Part shown: piece after piece, positions 1 to 10,899 of the stretch | Numbering within the stretch: the stretch's first letter is position 1 | Layout: every line of letters begins with the position of its first letter | From: Azolla caroliniana | Lineage: Eukaryota > Polypodiophyta | Assembly (NCBI GenBank): GCA_043228905.1 | Contig: JBHGNT010000001.1 | Span: 9,610,001-9,674,000 of the forward strand | Length of the DNA: 64,000 nucleotides | Reading direction: 5' to 3' | The notes under the pieces: generated by a model | Seen by the model: the letters and a program-made list of their open reading frames with translations, nothing else | What the model was told of the DNA's origin: nothing | The model's database searches: none | Position numbers and translations under genes: made by a program

Positions 1-14
1 GAAGAAGGACACCC

Positions 15-3000
15 ATGAAAGAAAGCAAGAAGACACCCACAAGAGAAAGGGTGATGAATTCATCAACACAGAGAAAGAAGATGTACCACTCCATCAGTCA
101 AGACACACCTCTTGGATGGAATTATTTCCTTCGAGCACGACCTGACGTTTATCCAGAGCTGAGAGAGTGGTTGTTAAAAACCAGGGGGTCAGCACATCCC
201 GACACAAGGCGAGGATTCCACATAAGTGGTTTGAAGAGGGAATACATGAATTTATTGAAGACGAGATACGAACATGTTTATGATACAAATCAAATCACTA
301 ACAATGAGGTGGGTACTATTTTTGCACGTGCTTTTGCATGTGAAGTTCAAGGTGGCATTGACGTAAATTGGGAAGATTTTAATCGGCACCGGTCAGAACA
401 TTACAAAGGGTCCTCCAGTACCAACACTGGCTTGAAGTCATCTGGAACCTCTCATGTGGATATTCTAGCTATAACACCTGTCCACCAAGTTCTAGAGGCA
501 AAGGTACGGGCCACAATGACTGAAAAGCATGAACAGATGATGGCCGGTTGCATAGCTTCTATGAGCTCAAGAATACAAACACTACTTGCTGATATGGAAG
601 CAATTAAATCAGCTGAGATACAGGCAGAAAAGAAATTTTCTTCAATAAAAACTACATATGAATGGATTGCATCGACAATCCAAAATTCAGAAAGTGAGGT
701 GTTGAAAGAGGAGTTGAAGAAAGAGCTAAACAATATGGGCACTCAATTAGGTTCACAGATGAGAGACCTTGATACTTGCAGGAATGCACATGAAGAAATA
801 GATAATAAGTTGTCAGCCTTAAAGTTGCATTCTGAGAACCTTGCATGCTTGATGCAGGATTTAAAACAAAATGGTTTTGATACTTTGTGTCCATCTGTAA
901 TTGAGCACCCAAGTGGTATAGAAAGTACCATTATTAGTATAGCTATATCACGGTATTGGCTTTAAAAGTTATTTATTTCTACTTCTCTGGTATAAATAAG
1001 TGAGCAGCTAATATATTATAACTTGTGTTTGCAATCTTCCAGGTGTATATTTTGTGGCCTCAGATTCAAGCTGGAGGCTATGGATGTTGTGATTACACCA
1101 TGCTTGCACACATATCATGTGCTATGTGCTAAGTATCATTTTGAGAAAGAGAATACATGTATGGACTGTAAAACTACAATTGCGGCTGAGTGGTACTATG
1201 CTTGGGGTTTAAAAGTACACCCGTACGATATGTGGCTCTACTATTCTATTGTTTGTATTATATGATGTCAATTAACATTTGGACTAGAACTAGTGTATGC
1301 CACAACTCATACTTCAAATTTAGCGTAATCTCTAACAACTATTATGTGGAACCCTAATTATGTGGGTTAGTATTGGTAGTACTCTTAATATATAATTGGT
1401 ATGTGTAGTTGAGGATATTTTCCATAACTAGTAGTACTAAAAGGGAACCAGGTACAACATCGTCCAATCTATATTGCAACTTGCCTAGTATTAGTTTAGT
1501 AAACACTATACTTATAGTACACTGTTGACTGTTAGTATTGTTTGTGTAACTTGGGAATTAGTACTAGTAATGTAATTTGGGAACAAGGTGTATAGTAAAT
1601 TGCTGAATAATAGTACAATTATTGTAATTTGGAAATGAGGTGTGTCAAACACACATCACGTTTAGTACTAATACTGTTCAAGATTAATACTGTTGGTGTA
1701 ATTAGTACAAGTTATGTAACTAGGTGTGTAGAAGACATATCATGTTTAGTATTACTTGTGTGCAAAATACCAATCTACATTTGTTGGATTAGTACTTAGT
1801 AAGTACTACATGGTTCATGATTAGTACTAGTTCTGTACTTTGTGAACTAAGTTACTAGTACATTGCTCATGATTAATACTAGTTTTGTAATTTGGGAACT
1901 GAGTAGTACTTTGTTCCTTATTAGTACTAGTTTTGTACCTTATTAGTACTAGATCAGTAATCTAGAAAATAAGTGAGGAGTACATTTTGTAGGATTAGTA
2001 CTAATTGTGTAATTTGACTAAGTCAGTGGTACATTGTTGAGTAGTACATTGTTCAGGATTAGTACTAATTGTGTAATTTGACTAAGTCAGTGGTACATTG
2101 TTCGGGATTAGTACTCCTTGTGTAATTTGCTAACTAAGTGAGTAGTATATTGTGCATGATTAGTACTACTTGTGTAAATTGGGAACTAAGTGAGCATTAC
2201 ATTGTTCGGGATTAGTACTCCTTGTGTAATTTGCTAACTAAGTGAGTAGTATATTGTGCATGATTAGTACTACTTGTCTAAATTGGGAACTAAGTGAGCA
2301 GTACATTGTTCGGGATTAGTACTCCTTGTGTAATTTGGTAACTAAGTGAGTAGTATATTGTGCATGATTAGTACTACTTGTGTATATTGTGCATGATTAG
2401 TACTAATCGTGTAAATTGGGAACTAAGTGAGCAGTACAGTGTTCCTTATTAGTACTAGTTCAGTAATTTAGGAACTATGTGAGTAGTACATTGTTCATGA
2501 TTGGTACATTGTGTAAAATGGGAAGCAGCTATTGTGACCTACATTATATATTTTAGATGATGGTACTAACATTCAAGGTTTTTTTGTTTCTTGCAATGAA
2601 TGTTGTAGTGTCAAGCAACTCCACGCCAGGGAAGGTAATGGAACAACCAGCCCCTGTGCCTAAACCCTCAATATCTGCTGCACATTCCAAGGTTCAGGGA
2701 CCATCATTACCAATAGCCTATGATTTTTATGATGAGGATGAATGTATGAGAAGGGCCATTGGAGCAGTGGAACATATGCTTCTACAAACAAATTCCCCAA
2801 GCTCCGGTCAACATCAAGAAATAGAGCCCACTAAGAAGAGAAATGCAGTTTCTTTACAAATAGAGCCCAGTAAGAAGAGAAATGCTGCAAGAATGTTGTA
2901 TGGAAACGGCAAGAAAGGCAAAGTTGAATGCAATGGTGAGTCATATAAGTTCTCACCTGTCTGGAGCATTGTCAACCTAATCCATTGTCTAATACCATGT

Positions 3001-4389
3001 ACTTGTGTTACTAGCTGATGATGAAATGATATTTGGTGACGGAGATACGAGTCCAAAACCTGATCATGAAGACGAATTTATCACACTCCCAGGTACACGT
3101 CAAAAGCCAGACTTTGAAAACAATGATTTAGCTCATAACAACCCTATTTTTGTTGTTATTATAGATCATAACAACACTGTTGAGCACCTAGATGTTGTGG
3201 AGAAGATGACCGAGCCCACCACTTGCAATGGGGTATCTACGGCTGTACAGTATGACGATGTAACATTAGGTAAAAATGTGGCCCTAAACCCTATGTTCAT
3301 TGTTTGCAAACTTTTGAGTATGTGAGTTCATACCAATATTCTTTGGAATCCCATTAATTAGGTTTACAAGAGCAGTCTGATTCCCAACTGCAATCAAATG
3401 AATCGGGAACTTCATGGAGCACAAGTGCAGAATTAGATTCCCATCAGAGTCAGAATCAAATTAACCTTTGCAAGGAGGCAGACTCTGGAAGCACATCTTC
3501 CACACATGAGGATTGTGAGAAAAACGAAGCATTCATATGTGAAGAGCAGTTGGCGTGTACAAACAACACTATGTCTAAAGAAGCCTATGAGTGTGGAAAG
3601 AATATGGCAAGTACTGAAGAGAAGATTGAAGCCCATGAAGAGTGTGGAAAGAATATGGCAAGTACTGAAGAGAAGACTGATTGTACTGATAATGTGGCAA
3701 GTGCTGAAGAGAAGACTGATTGTACTGATAATGTGCTAGTACTATCTAAAGATTCCCATGAGGATCATGGAAAGAACATTGCTAGTAATGAAGAGGAGCT
3801 TGATTGTACTGAGAATGTGCTAGTAGTGTCTTGTGAAGCCCATGAGGATCGTGGAAAGAACATCGCTTTCCCTGAAGATAAGCCTGATTGTACAGAATCC
3901 CATGAGGAGTGTAGAGCGAACAACGTTACTAATGAAGGTGGGCCTGATTGTACTCAGAGCGAACAACGTTGTCTTAAGAATGAGGTGACATCCACCATAC
4001 AAGAGGAGTTGACCATGACTACTGCCACGGTCCACATACAAGAGTCTAATAAGAACGAGTGTATAGGCATCGGTGATGATGATAGGGCAATAAAGATCGC
4101 TAGGAGTACAAGCATTCAGGAGATGAGTGATAATTTATCTATCGACGACACCTTTGTGGATTTGTGTACAAGCATTGCAGTTGCAGAAAACATAGTTGCT
4201 CTCTCAAGCTTACCACCAGTACAAGGTGCCCGCGCATCCACGCTTGTCTCTGATGCCTCTGATGATGAAGTGCCACTTAGTCAGCTCATACCTAAAGGCT
4301 TTAAGATAAAGAAGAATGTAAAATCAGAAAAATCTGGCACCAACAACAAGCGCATTACAAGATCGGCCAAGTTACCCTCTAGTGCCTGA
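15..4389 (+). CDS. RING-H2 zinc finger protein with coiled coil and acidic repeat tail, accessory gene of the AGTACT element
   Basis: The function is not recognised. Exons I can support are 15-952, 1043 to about 1230, a third from near 2606 to 2935, 3015-3269 and 3362-4389. Junctions 952/1043, 2935/3015 and 3269/3362 keep frame with GT-AG borders; the 1230/2606 junction is unresolved. Exon 1 has a basic start, a conserved block also present at 24.6 kb, and a helical region about residues 165-290. Joining exons 1 and 2 creates a RING-H2 pattern: CIFC, then CLHTYH, then VLC and CMDC, as in E3 ubiquitin ligases. The last exon is rich in E, D and C, with repeats around ECGKNMASTEEK, and ends in a basic stretch with KNVKSEKS and NKRITRSAK that may be a nuclear signal. 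The second copy suggests the true start lies left of the window. A ubiquitin-ligase or DNA-binding accessory role is a guess. Confidence 0.55.
1290..2545 (+). repeat. AGTACT-rich tandem array in a long intron of the RING-H2 gene
   Basis: This AT-rich stretch has no open frame. From about 2.0 kb it resolves into units of about 104 bp: the phrase TTCGGGATTAGTACTCC begins at 2101, 2204 and 2309. Each unit is made of two related halves of about 52 bp, each with TTAGTACT followed by TGTGTAA and an AACTAAGTGAG phrase. Left of 2.0 kb the same motifs are present but degenerate. AGTACT is its own reverse complement, so each copy could be bound symmetrically. Confidence 0.8.
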
Positions 4390-4518
4390 TTGTCTTTCAA
4401 TTGTACTTGAACTTTAGTTGTTAGTGATGTCTGAAATTGAACTATTTGGATACCAAAATACTGTTTCAATTGCCAATGTAAAAAATCCAGTTCATGAATC
4501 TGAAATAGTTATACCAGT

Positions 4519-5351
4519 GTGAAATCAAGTTCATGTTTAAGGATTGCTTCTATATTTTGCTCATCAACATATATCAAAAACAATGGGAATATACTTTTTG
4601 ATCTAAGTATTCTTATTTTACAACGTTTTGTTTCTTTTTTGAGATCATCTCCTAATCCTCGCAAAGTCTTTTCGTCTATTGTAGATAAAATGCTTGAAAG
4701 TCTTCTTAGCTTGCTAGGAAAATTTAGGTTTTTAGGTGTTGATGATGAGAAACAGAAAATATCGGGTGTTATTGAAGATATACTGAAGTATAGACTGTTT
4801 CATCAATCCCATTTGGAGGGTAACCAGAATGTGTGCAAATTGTTGAAGCAATGTGGGCCATATTTTGATGATATCATCCCAAAGGATGAATCATCCACTA
4901 ACAGTAGTAAGGAAACACTTACCTTTTTGAGCTATCACAAATTATTGTTTCAGAAGTTGGATTATTTTGTTAAGGAAAGGAAGGTCTGTACTTTAAAATC
5001 CATAGCCTGGATATTCAGGACTTATATACAAGAAGTAAAAACTCAGATGGCTTCACAGGACATATCATGAAACAAAAAAGGATTCTGAGAGAATAATTTT
5101 CATTGTTGTCTTCACAGAATTCATCGCCCCCTTTGAAGAATGAACTTACAGTAGAAAATCTTACAATATTAAAGTCTTTAATGAAATCAACTAACAATCT
5201 TCTCTTGGTAGCAAAAGAAGAGCAGATTTATGTGCCAACAGAGGACACACCAACTCTGCAAAACTCCTATGCTCAAATAACATCAGGAAACATGAGCAAT
5301 ATCGGCAATGAAGAAATCCAAGTCCTGTTGACAACAGCTAATATATTATGA
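4519..5351 (+). pseudogene. URB2/Npa2-like ribosome biogenesis gene fragment
   Basis: An open stretch of 183 codons (4519-5070) is followed in another frame by 82 codons (5103-5351). The first contains SSPNPRKVFSSIVDKMLE, ISGVIEDILKYRLFHQSH and SYHKLLFQKLDYFVKERKV, which I recognise as resembling the N-terminal half of plant Urb2/Npa2 proteins (60S ribosome maturation, nucleolus). The family protein is far longer, so this is at most a piece. The frame change near 5070-5103 and the lack of any further homologous exon point to a non-functional fragment. It lies between two transposon genes, which fits gene capture. Recognition is from memory of the family and needs a profile search. Confidence 0.5.
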
Positions 5352-5496
5352 AAGATAAGTACAAGTGGTTGAGAGGCATAAACCCTTTGGAAGAAAGACG
5401 AAATATATCAATTCATTTGTCAATCATCAAAATTAATAGTGAACTCCAAGTGGATGTTTTTCAGTTTTCTGGTACAATGTATTGATAGGGTGACTT

Positions 5497-8400
5497 TCAA
5501 GCATTAAATAGAGAGACCTCCCCTAATATGTGCTCATGAACCTCTTGGGGGACCTTGTAGACAGTGTTGTATCCCTTAACCTTGTGCTTTGCTTGAGTCA
5601 TATTGAATTTGATCGCAAGAATGGCATCAGCGTAGATTATTGCGATGGGTGCTTCTTTTAGTAATGCATATGTGTTCTTGCACTGCGGCAACTTTGCATA
5701 ATAGTTTCCATACACGACAGACTCACCAACGTTGAAATTGTTGCCCCAACCATCCCTCACCACTTCTTTCAATATGGTCTTTCCTTGCTTGCACACCACA
5801 ATGTAGTAGTCTTCTAAATCTTCATTCTGAGAATATTTGAGCACTGCAAAATGATCTCCAACTTCCAATAAAACTGCCAAGTCTTGATTTTGGTTGTAGT
5901 ATACAATATCGTTTGAATGCACATCCTCTTCAATATCATCTTGTCGTTCAGGCTCAAGCTTCTGCAGCTTCCAGGGCTCCACGATTGATAGGTTGATGCA
6001 TTTATCCCAAGCTTCATCTAGACACATGGAACAAAAGCATGATAAACTATGGAGTAACAATTGGGTTGTGTCCTTGCGGCTAAACCCTAACACACAATGG
6101 GTGTTGCGTGTGCCTTTCACGGTTTTACAACCATATGATTTAGTTCTATCGACCTCATCAGCGCGAACTTCAACAAACAATCTGTTCTTACCATCATTTG
6201 ACATCTTCCATGTTAGCCACTGCACAACATCATGTGCATTTTGTAACTTAGCACCGTTATTATCCAACTGCTCACTTGTAAGGGCACGTTTGATCACAAC
6301 CCCCGCGCCATCATGCTCTCCTTTTCCATGTCCAGACCCGAAGTAATTCCATTGCATACAAATATTGAATAAGGAGAAATACCTGCTTTGGTATCTCAGG
6401 TTTCCAACAAAATTAGTACTATGTTGTCAATTGAGAGTACTACACTTCCATTAATACTGATTTAGTACAAATACAAAACAAAGCATAGCACAACGTATCC
6501 ATTGAGAACACTCTACACTTATTAAAAGATAAATAGTACTATGTTGTCGACCAACAGTACCTGGCATCCATTTAATACTAACTTAGTATGGATATAGCAC
6601 AAAGTATAGTACAATGAGTTCATGGAAAGCACTCTACATGTATTAACAGATAAATAGTACAAAATGTTCAATATCGGATAGTACAATACAATGTGTCCAC
6701 GGAGAACACAACCCTCCTTAGAAGATCATTAGTACTACAAGACATGTACTTTACATCCCCCAATAAACACTGATTTAGTATAGATACGCAGAACATTGAT
6801 TAATAGATAATCAGTACCACACAGTGTGTTTAAAAGATGAGTACAAGATTAGTACAATACTATGAGTACAACATGAGTAAATACTGATTTAGTACAATTC
6901 TCTTAAGGACGGACAATACTATGAGTACAAGATGAGTACTTTACATCCTTTTGTAAACACAACATAGTACAAAACCAACACACAACATAGTACAATGTGT
7001 CTATAGATAACCCTTCACATGGATTAATCGATACTTAGTACAATTCTCTTAAGGACGGACAATACTATGAGTACAAGATGAGTACTTTACATCCTTTTGT
7101 AAACACAACATAGTACAGAACCAACACACAACATAGTACAATGTGTCTATGGAGAACCCTTCACATGGATTAATCGATACTTAGTACAATTCTCTTAAGG
7201 ACGGACAATACTATGAGTACAAGATGAGTACTTTACATCCTCCTGTAAACACAACATAGTACAGATACAACACACAACATAGTACAATGTGTCTATGGAG
7301 AACCCTTCACATGGATTAAAACATAATTAGTACAATTCTCTTAAGGACGGACAATACTATAAGTACAAGATGAGTACTTTACATCCTTTTGTAAACACAA
7401 CATAGTACAAAACCAACACACAACATAGTACAATGTGTCTATGGAGAACCCTTCACATGGATTAATCGATACTTAGTACAATTCTCTTAAGGACAGACAA
7501 TACTATGAATACAAGATGAGTACTTTACATCCTTTTGTAAACACAACATAGTACAGAACCAACACACAACATAGTACAATGTATATATGGAGAACCCTTC
7601 ACATGGATTAAAACATAATTAGTACAATTCTCTTAAGGACGGACAATACTCTAAGTACAAGATGAGTACTTTACATCCTTCTATACACACAACATAGTAC
7701 AATGTGTCTATGGAGAACACTTCACATGGATAAAAAGATCATTAGTACAATTCTCTTAAGGACGGACAATACTATGAGTACAAGATGAGTACTTTACATC
7801 CTTCTGTAAACACAACATAGTACAATGTGTCTATGGAGAACACTTCACATGGATTAAAAGTTACTTAGTACAACATAATACAAACAAAATTAGTATGCAT
7901 GCATCCATTCACAAGTGCAAGATTCGAATAGTTACAAACATAATTAGTATGCATCCATGTGACTAGTACTGTTTGTTAATAGTTACAAACATAATTAGTA
8001 TGCATCCACTAACACAAGAATTACTTCCTTACACATTGCATGATAAGTACTAAACATATGGATTAAAAATTACCTGGCGATAAAGTAGAACGATCGTGCC
8101 GCCTTAAACTGCGAGGCAGCACCATCAGACCAAACCCAATGACGGTTAAAGGTTAACCCTAGAGAAAATAAATCTACATGGTGAAGCTTAAAACAATGTT
8201 GAACAAATAGTGTATCATGCTTTTTATCATCTGAAATGTAAAATATTGATTTCTTATGTAACTCACCGTCTTGCCTCCAATAGCAAATATGTACAAGTAT
8301 TGTACATTGATCATTGTACCAATGCATTGATTGAACCTCATTTTGAACTTGAAATGTATAGTTTTCTGCAAAATCAATAACAGATACAATGACACCCGTT

Positions 8401-9647
8401 GGTAAGTTATTAATACATTCCTTGAACTGTGAATTTTGCCAATAACTCCAGAAGTTATGTGGAATAAACTCCCGAAGTTGTTTCTTAAATTCTGAGACAA
8501 GGGTAGCAGCACATGTCTCCTTATATACTTCCTTGATACGCTTAGTTACAACTCCCTTGCCAATATTTTCAGTCACATACTCCAAATATTTCCATTTCAC
8601 GATATGACTATTTCCCATATCAAGCTCCTGCCTACAAAATAATGGTAGCGGACAAACCTTACATGTTCTTAATAGACATGTACGACGATGCCACTCACAT
8701 GATGGTTCTTTTTCACAAACACAAGACCTCCATAGCTCAGAAACGGATGCATAAGTCATGTTCCGTGCATTACACCTATTATCATCCCCATTTGGTCTAC
8801 AAATCTCACAAGTGCAAACACATAATTCCCCATGTATACCCTTAGAATCAGTACGCATTGCATTCACTGCTAGCCTTAACATGTCCATCTTCACATGGTA
8901 CACACAACAACATGTATTCCTCTCATTTAATTTTCTATGGTTTCAAACCTTGGAACTTGCGGAATCCGACAGTCAAGCTTGGATGTTGGTCTTTAAAGTT
9001 CATGTACAATTCAGCTTACATCAACCAATATATATAGCAAACATTAATATACACTTGGTCAAAACACAAAGTTATGGAATGTGAATTGATATAAAAAAAT
9101 GGAATACCTCTGTCATCTCCAAGAAGTGTCTAGGGTGAATCTGGTACTTACCCTGACTTATTCGTTGTCTACACACGTCCTTCTTATTTGGTGAGACACG
9201 CGTATTTTTGGCCCAAAATGAATCCACTTTCTCAATAATCTCTTGAGATAAGGCATCACATCGTCGTCTACGTCCCGATCCCAGCCACTTGAATTTGCTT
9301 GAGTGTATATTTCGGCGATGTTTCCTCAAGTTCCTTCTTTGAATACCTAGGGCTAAGGCAACTTTAGTATCACTATATTTTTCTTCTCTCGCACCGTTCA
9401 CAACCATGTGTAGGGCTACCCTCTTTGCAGCAAGTTTGTCTAAGCTCTCTACACCTTTCACTAAGTCTAGGGATGACTTCATAGACTCCACAATCTCTTC
9501 TGAAACACATTGGTCCCTAAATTTTATTCTCTCCATGTCTTCATTCAAACTTTGATGGTGTAACACTCTACAGATAATATCCCTACGATCCTCTTCACTA
9601 AATCTCTTCGTTATTTCTACCAAATAACGGACTATGTGAAGAACCAC
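5497..9647 (-). pseudogene. DDE-like transposase with DFAEN / SDGAASQFK / HGKGEHDGAG motifs, three or more exons, probably damaged
   Basis: Read right to left. Exon 1 (from 9647 to a donor at 9107) has a helical, basic DNA-binding-like region. Exon 2 (from about 9020 to 8074) has a Cys/His segment (NTCCCVYH, then CTCEICRP and CVCEKEPSCEWH) and two acidic motifs, VIDFAENYTF and WSDGAASQFK. Exon 3 (6382-5497) starts in frame after a clean GT-AG intron (8073-6383) with WNYFGSGHGKGEHDGAG. I know this motif order from uncharacterised, transposase-like proteins of cnidarians and spore-bearing plants. The D, D and H/D positions look like an RNase H-fold catalytic set. The C-terminal part of exon 3 is unassigned. 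Damage: an in-frame TGA just upstream of 9647 so that the open frame begins without ATG, an unresolved intron at 9107-9020, and a frameshift near 8930-8945. Superfamily assignment is left open. Confidence 0.6.
6383..8073 (-). repeat. 146-bp tandem array filling the transposase intron
   Basis: The intron (GT at 8073, AG at 6383) has no open frame and is dominated by a tandem repeat. The phrase CTCTTAAGGACGGAC or a near variant starts at about 6900, 7046, 7192, 7338, 7484, 7630 and 7753. This gives five successive spacings of 146 bp and a last one of 123 bp. Each unit holds several AGTAC or GTACT words and a segment AACACAACATAGTACA. The flanks (6.40-6.86 kb and 7.87-8.05 kb) carry the same words without regular spacing. 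Confidence 0.85.
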
Positions 9648-9770
9648 TCATCTCTTAGTCCTTTCAGATATGCATGAGTTACTTGACAACTCACTCTCGT
9701 TAGGAACCCCCATTCGGTCACTAGATTTATCCACAAAAATTAAGTGTCTTGCGAAAGTAGTTAATGTTAT

Positions 9771-10194
9771 ATAGACTCAACCAAGAAAACACAATCAAAT
9801 GTTTTTAAATGTGGCCTGCAAAGTGAGAAATATTTTGTTTCAAATATTAGAATTACATATCAAATATGACAAATGTCAATTCTAAAAATTTAGTACTGAA
9901 ATATGAAGAAATGAAACATTTTAGTACTGAAAATAAAAAAATGGATGGAAGGAACCTCCAATGGTGGAGGGAGCGTGGATATATAGACTCAACCAAGAAA
10001 ACACAATCAAATGTTTTTAAATGTGGCCTGCAAAGTGAGAAATATTTTGTTTCAAACATTAGAATTACATATCAAATATGGCAAATGTCAATTCTAAAAA
10101 TTTAGTACTAAAATATGAAGAAATGAAACATTTTAGTACTGAAAATAAAAAAATGGATGGAAGGAACCTCCAATGGTGGAGAGAGCGTTGGATA
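9771..10194 (+). repeat. 212-bp direct duplication with AGTACT words, upstream of the transposase gene
   Basis: ATAGACTCAACCAAG begins at 9771 and again at 9983, and the 212 bases that follow are nearly identical. Each copy ends with two TTAGTACT words and GGATGGAAGGAACCTCC. The end of the second copy runs into the 52-bp minisatellite. Part of this segment recurs at 36.98-37.05 kb. Confidence 0.85.
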
Positions 10195-10352
10195 TGCCGC
10201 CTCGATTTGGTGGAAGCAACCTCCAATGGTGGAGGGAGCGTGGATATGCAGCCTCGATTTGGTGGAAGGAACCTCCAATGGTGGAGGGAGCATTGGATAT
10301 GCCGCCTCGATTTGGTGGAAGGAACCTCCAATGCCGCCTCAATTTGGTGGAA
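10165..10352 (+). repeat. About 52-bp minisatellite with hairpin CCTCCA-ATGG-TGGAGG
   Basis: Successive units read CCTCGATTTGGTGGAAG then CAACCTCCAATGGTGGAGG then GAGCGTGGATATGC, with a period of 52-53 bp. There are about three full units and a truncated one. Each contains a perfect 6-bp stem with a 4-base loop. Several frames stay open through the array, but this follows from the repeat and is not evidence of coding. The rest of the interval up to 10.8 kb has no recognisable gene. It may be the leader of the transposase transcript, since GGGTTT-type plant leader motifs occur on the - strand. Confidence 0.75.
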
Positions 10353-10899
10353 AAAGCCCCAAATCACCACGACATCAACTGCAATCGGTGGAAGTACGAA
10401 AGTCGTTGTCAAAGAAGTGACTATTGGCTGCTACCTAAACCCTCAAAACAGTCTCTGTACCTCAACCGAAACCTAACAAAAACAGAAACCCTAACAAAAT
10501 CAGAAATCCTCAACTCAAACTCTCCAACCAGACATGGATGTCTGAGATTTAGATTGAAGGAAAATCAGATACGTGACATGGATGTGTGTGATGAAAAGCT
10601 CAGAGGGATAGAGGAAGAACAGTATGAGGGGAAGCGCCAAAATCGACGTGAGGGGAAAATAGCCCCCAAAATGGAAGAACATCTCCTCACGTGTTCCCCC
10701 CACTCCTTCTAGAGTAAATGACACTTGTACTACAGTCACCCCACTCTCCAAAATCGATTTTCTTTTTCTCTAATTTTTTTTCTGAATTATTCAGTACTAA
10801 CAGTATTGAAAGTACTGACAATTTTTGTGGCCAAAAACAATACTTTTTTTGGTACACCGTAGCGTGCTTCGACCCTGTCACACAAAGTCAAATTTCAAG

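Larger units (their letters stand above)
1..10860. mobile_element. Candidate DDE transposon with two convergent genes and AGTACT-rich introns (left end outside window)
   Basis: The unit holds a + strand RING-H2/acidic-tail gene (15-4389), a captured gene fragment (4519-5351) and a - strand DDE-like transposase gene (5497-9647). Both long introns are packed with repeats containing AGTACT or GTACT. The same motif continues in the 212-bp repeats near 9.9-10.15 kb and stops near 10.86 kb, just before unrelated copia sequence. A second, diverged copy of the first gene at 24.39-24.77 kb supports repetitive origin. I could not find terminal inverted repeats or a target duplication, because the left end is missing, so both the limits and the class are inferred. 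Confidence 0.5.

Noticed and set aside
1290-8050. Regular repeats considered as a CRISPR array
   Set aside because: The units are directly tandem without unique spacers, lie in introns of eukaryotic-type genes, and no cas gene is present.
5497-9647. Assigning the transposase to a named superfamily such as KDZ, Academ or Mutator
   Set aside because: None of the signatures I know for those families is clearly present, so I left the superfamily open.
10065-10712. Several overlapping frames on both strands
   Set aside because: They arise from the 52-bp minisatellite, whose units lack stops in several frames. There is no recognisable domain.
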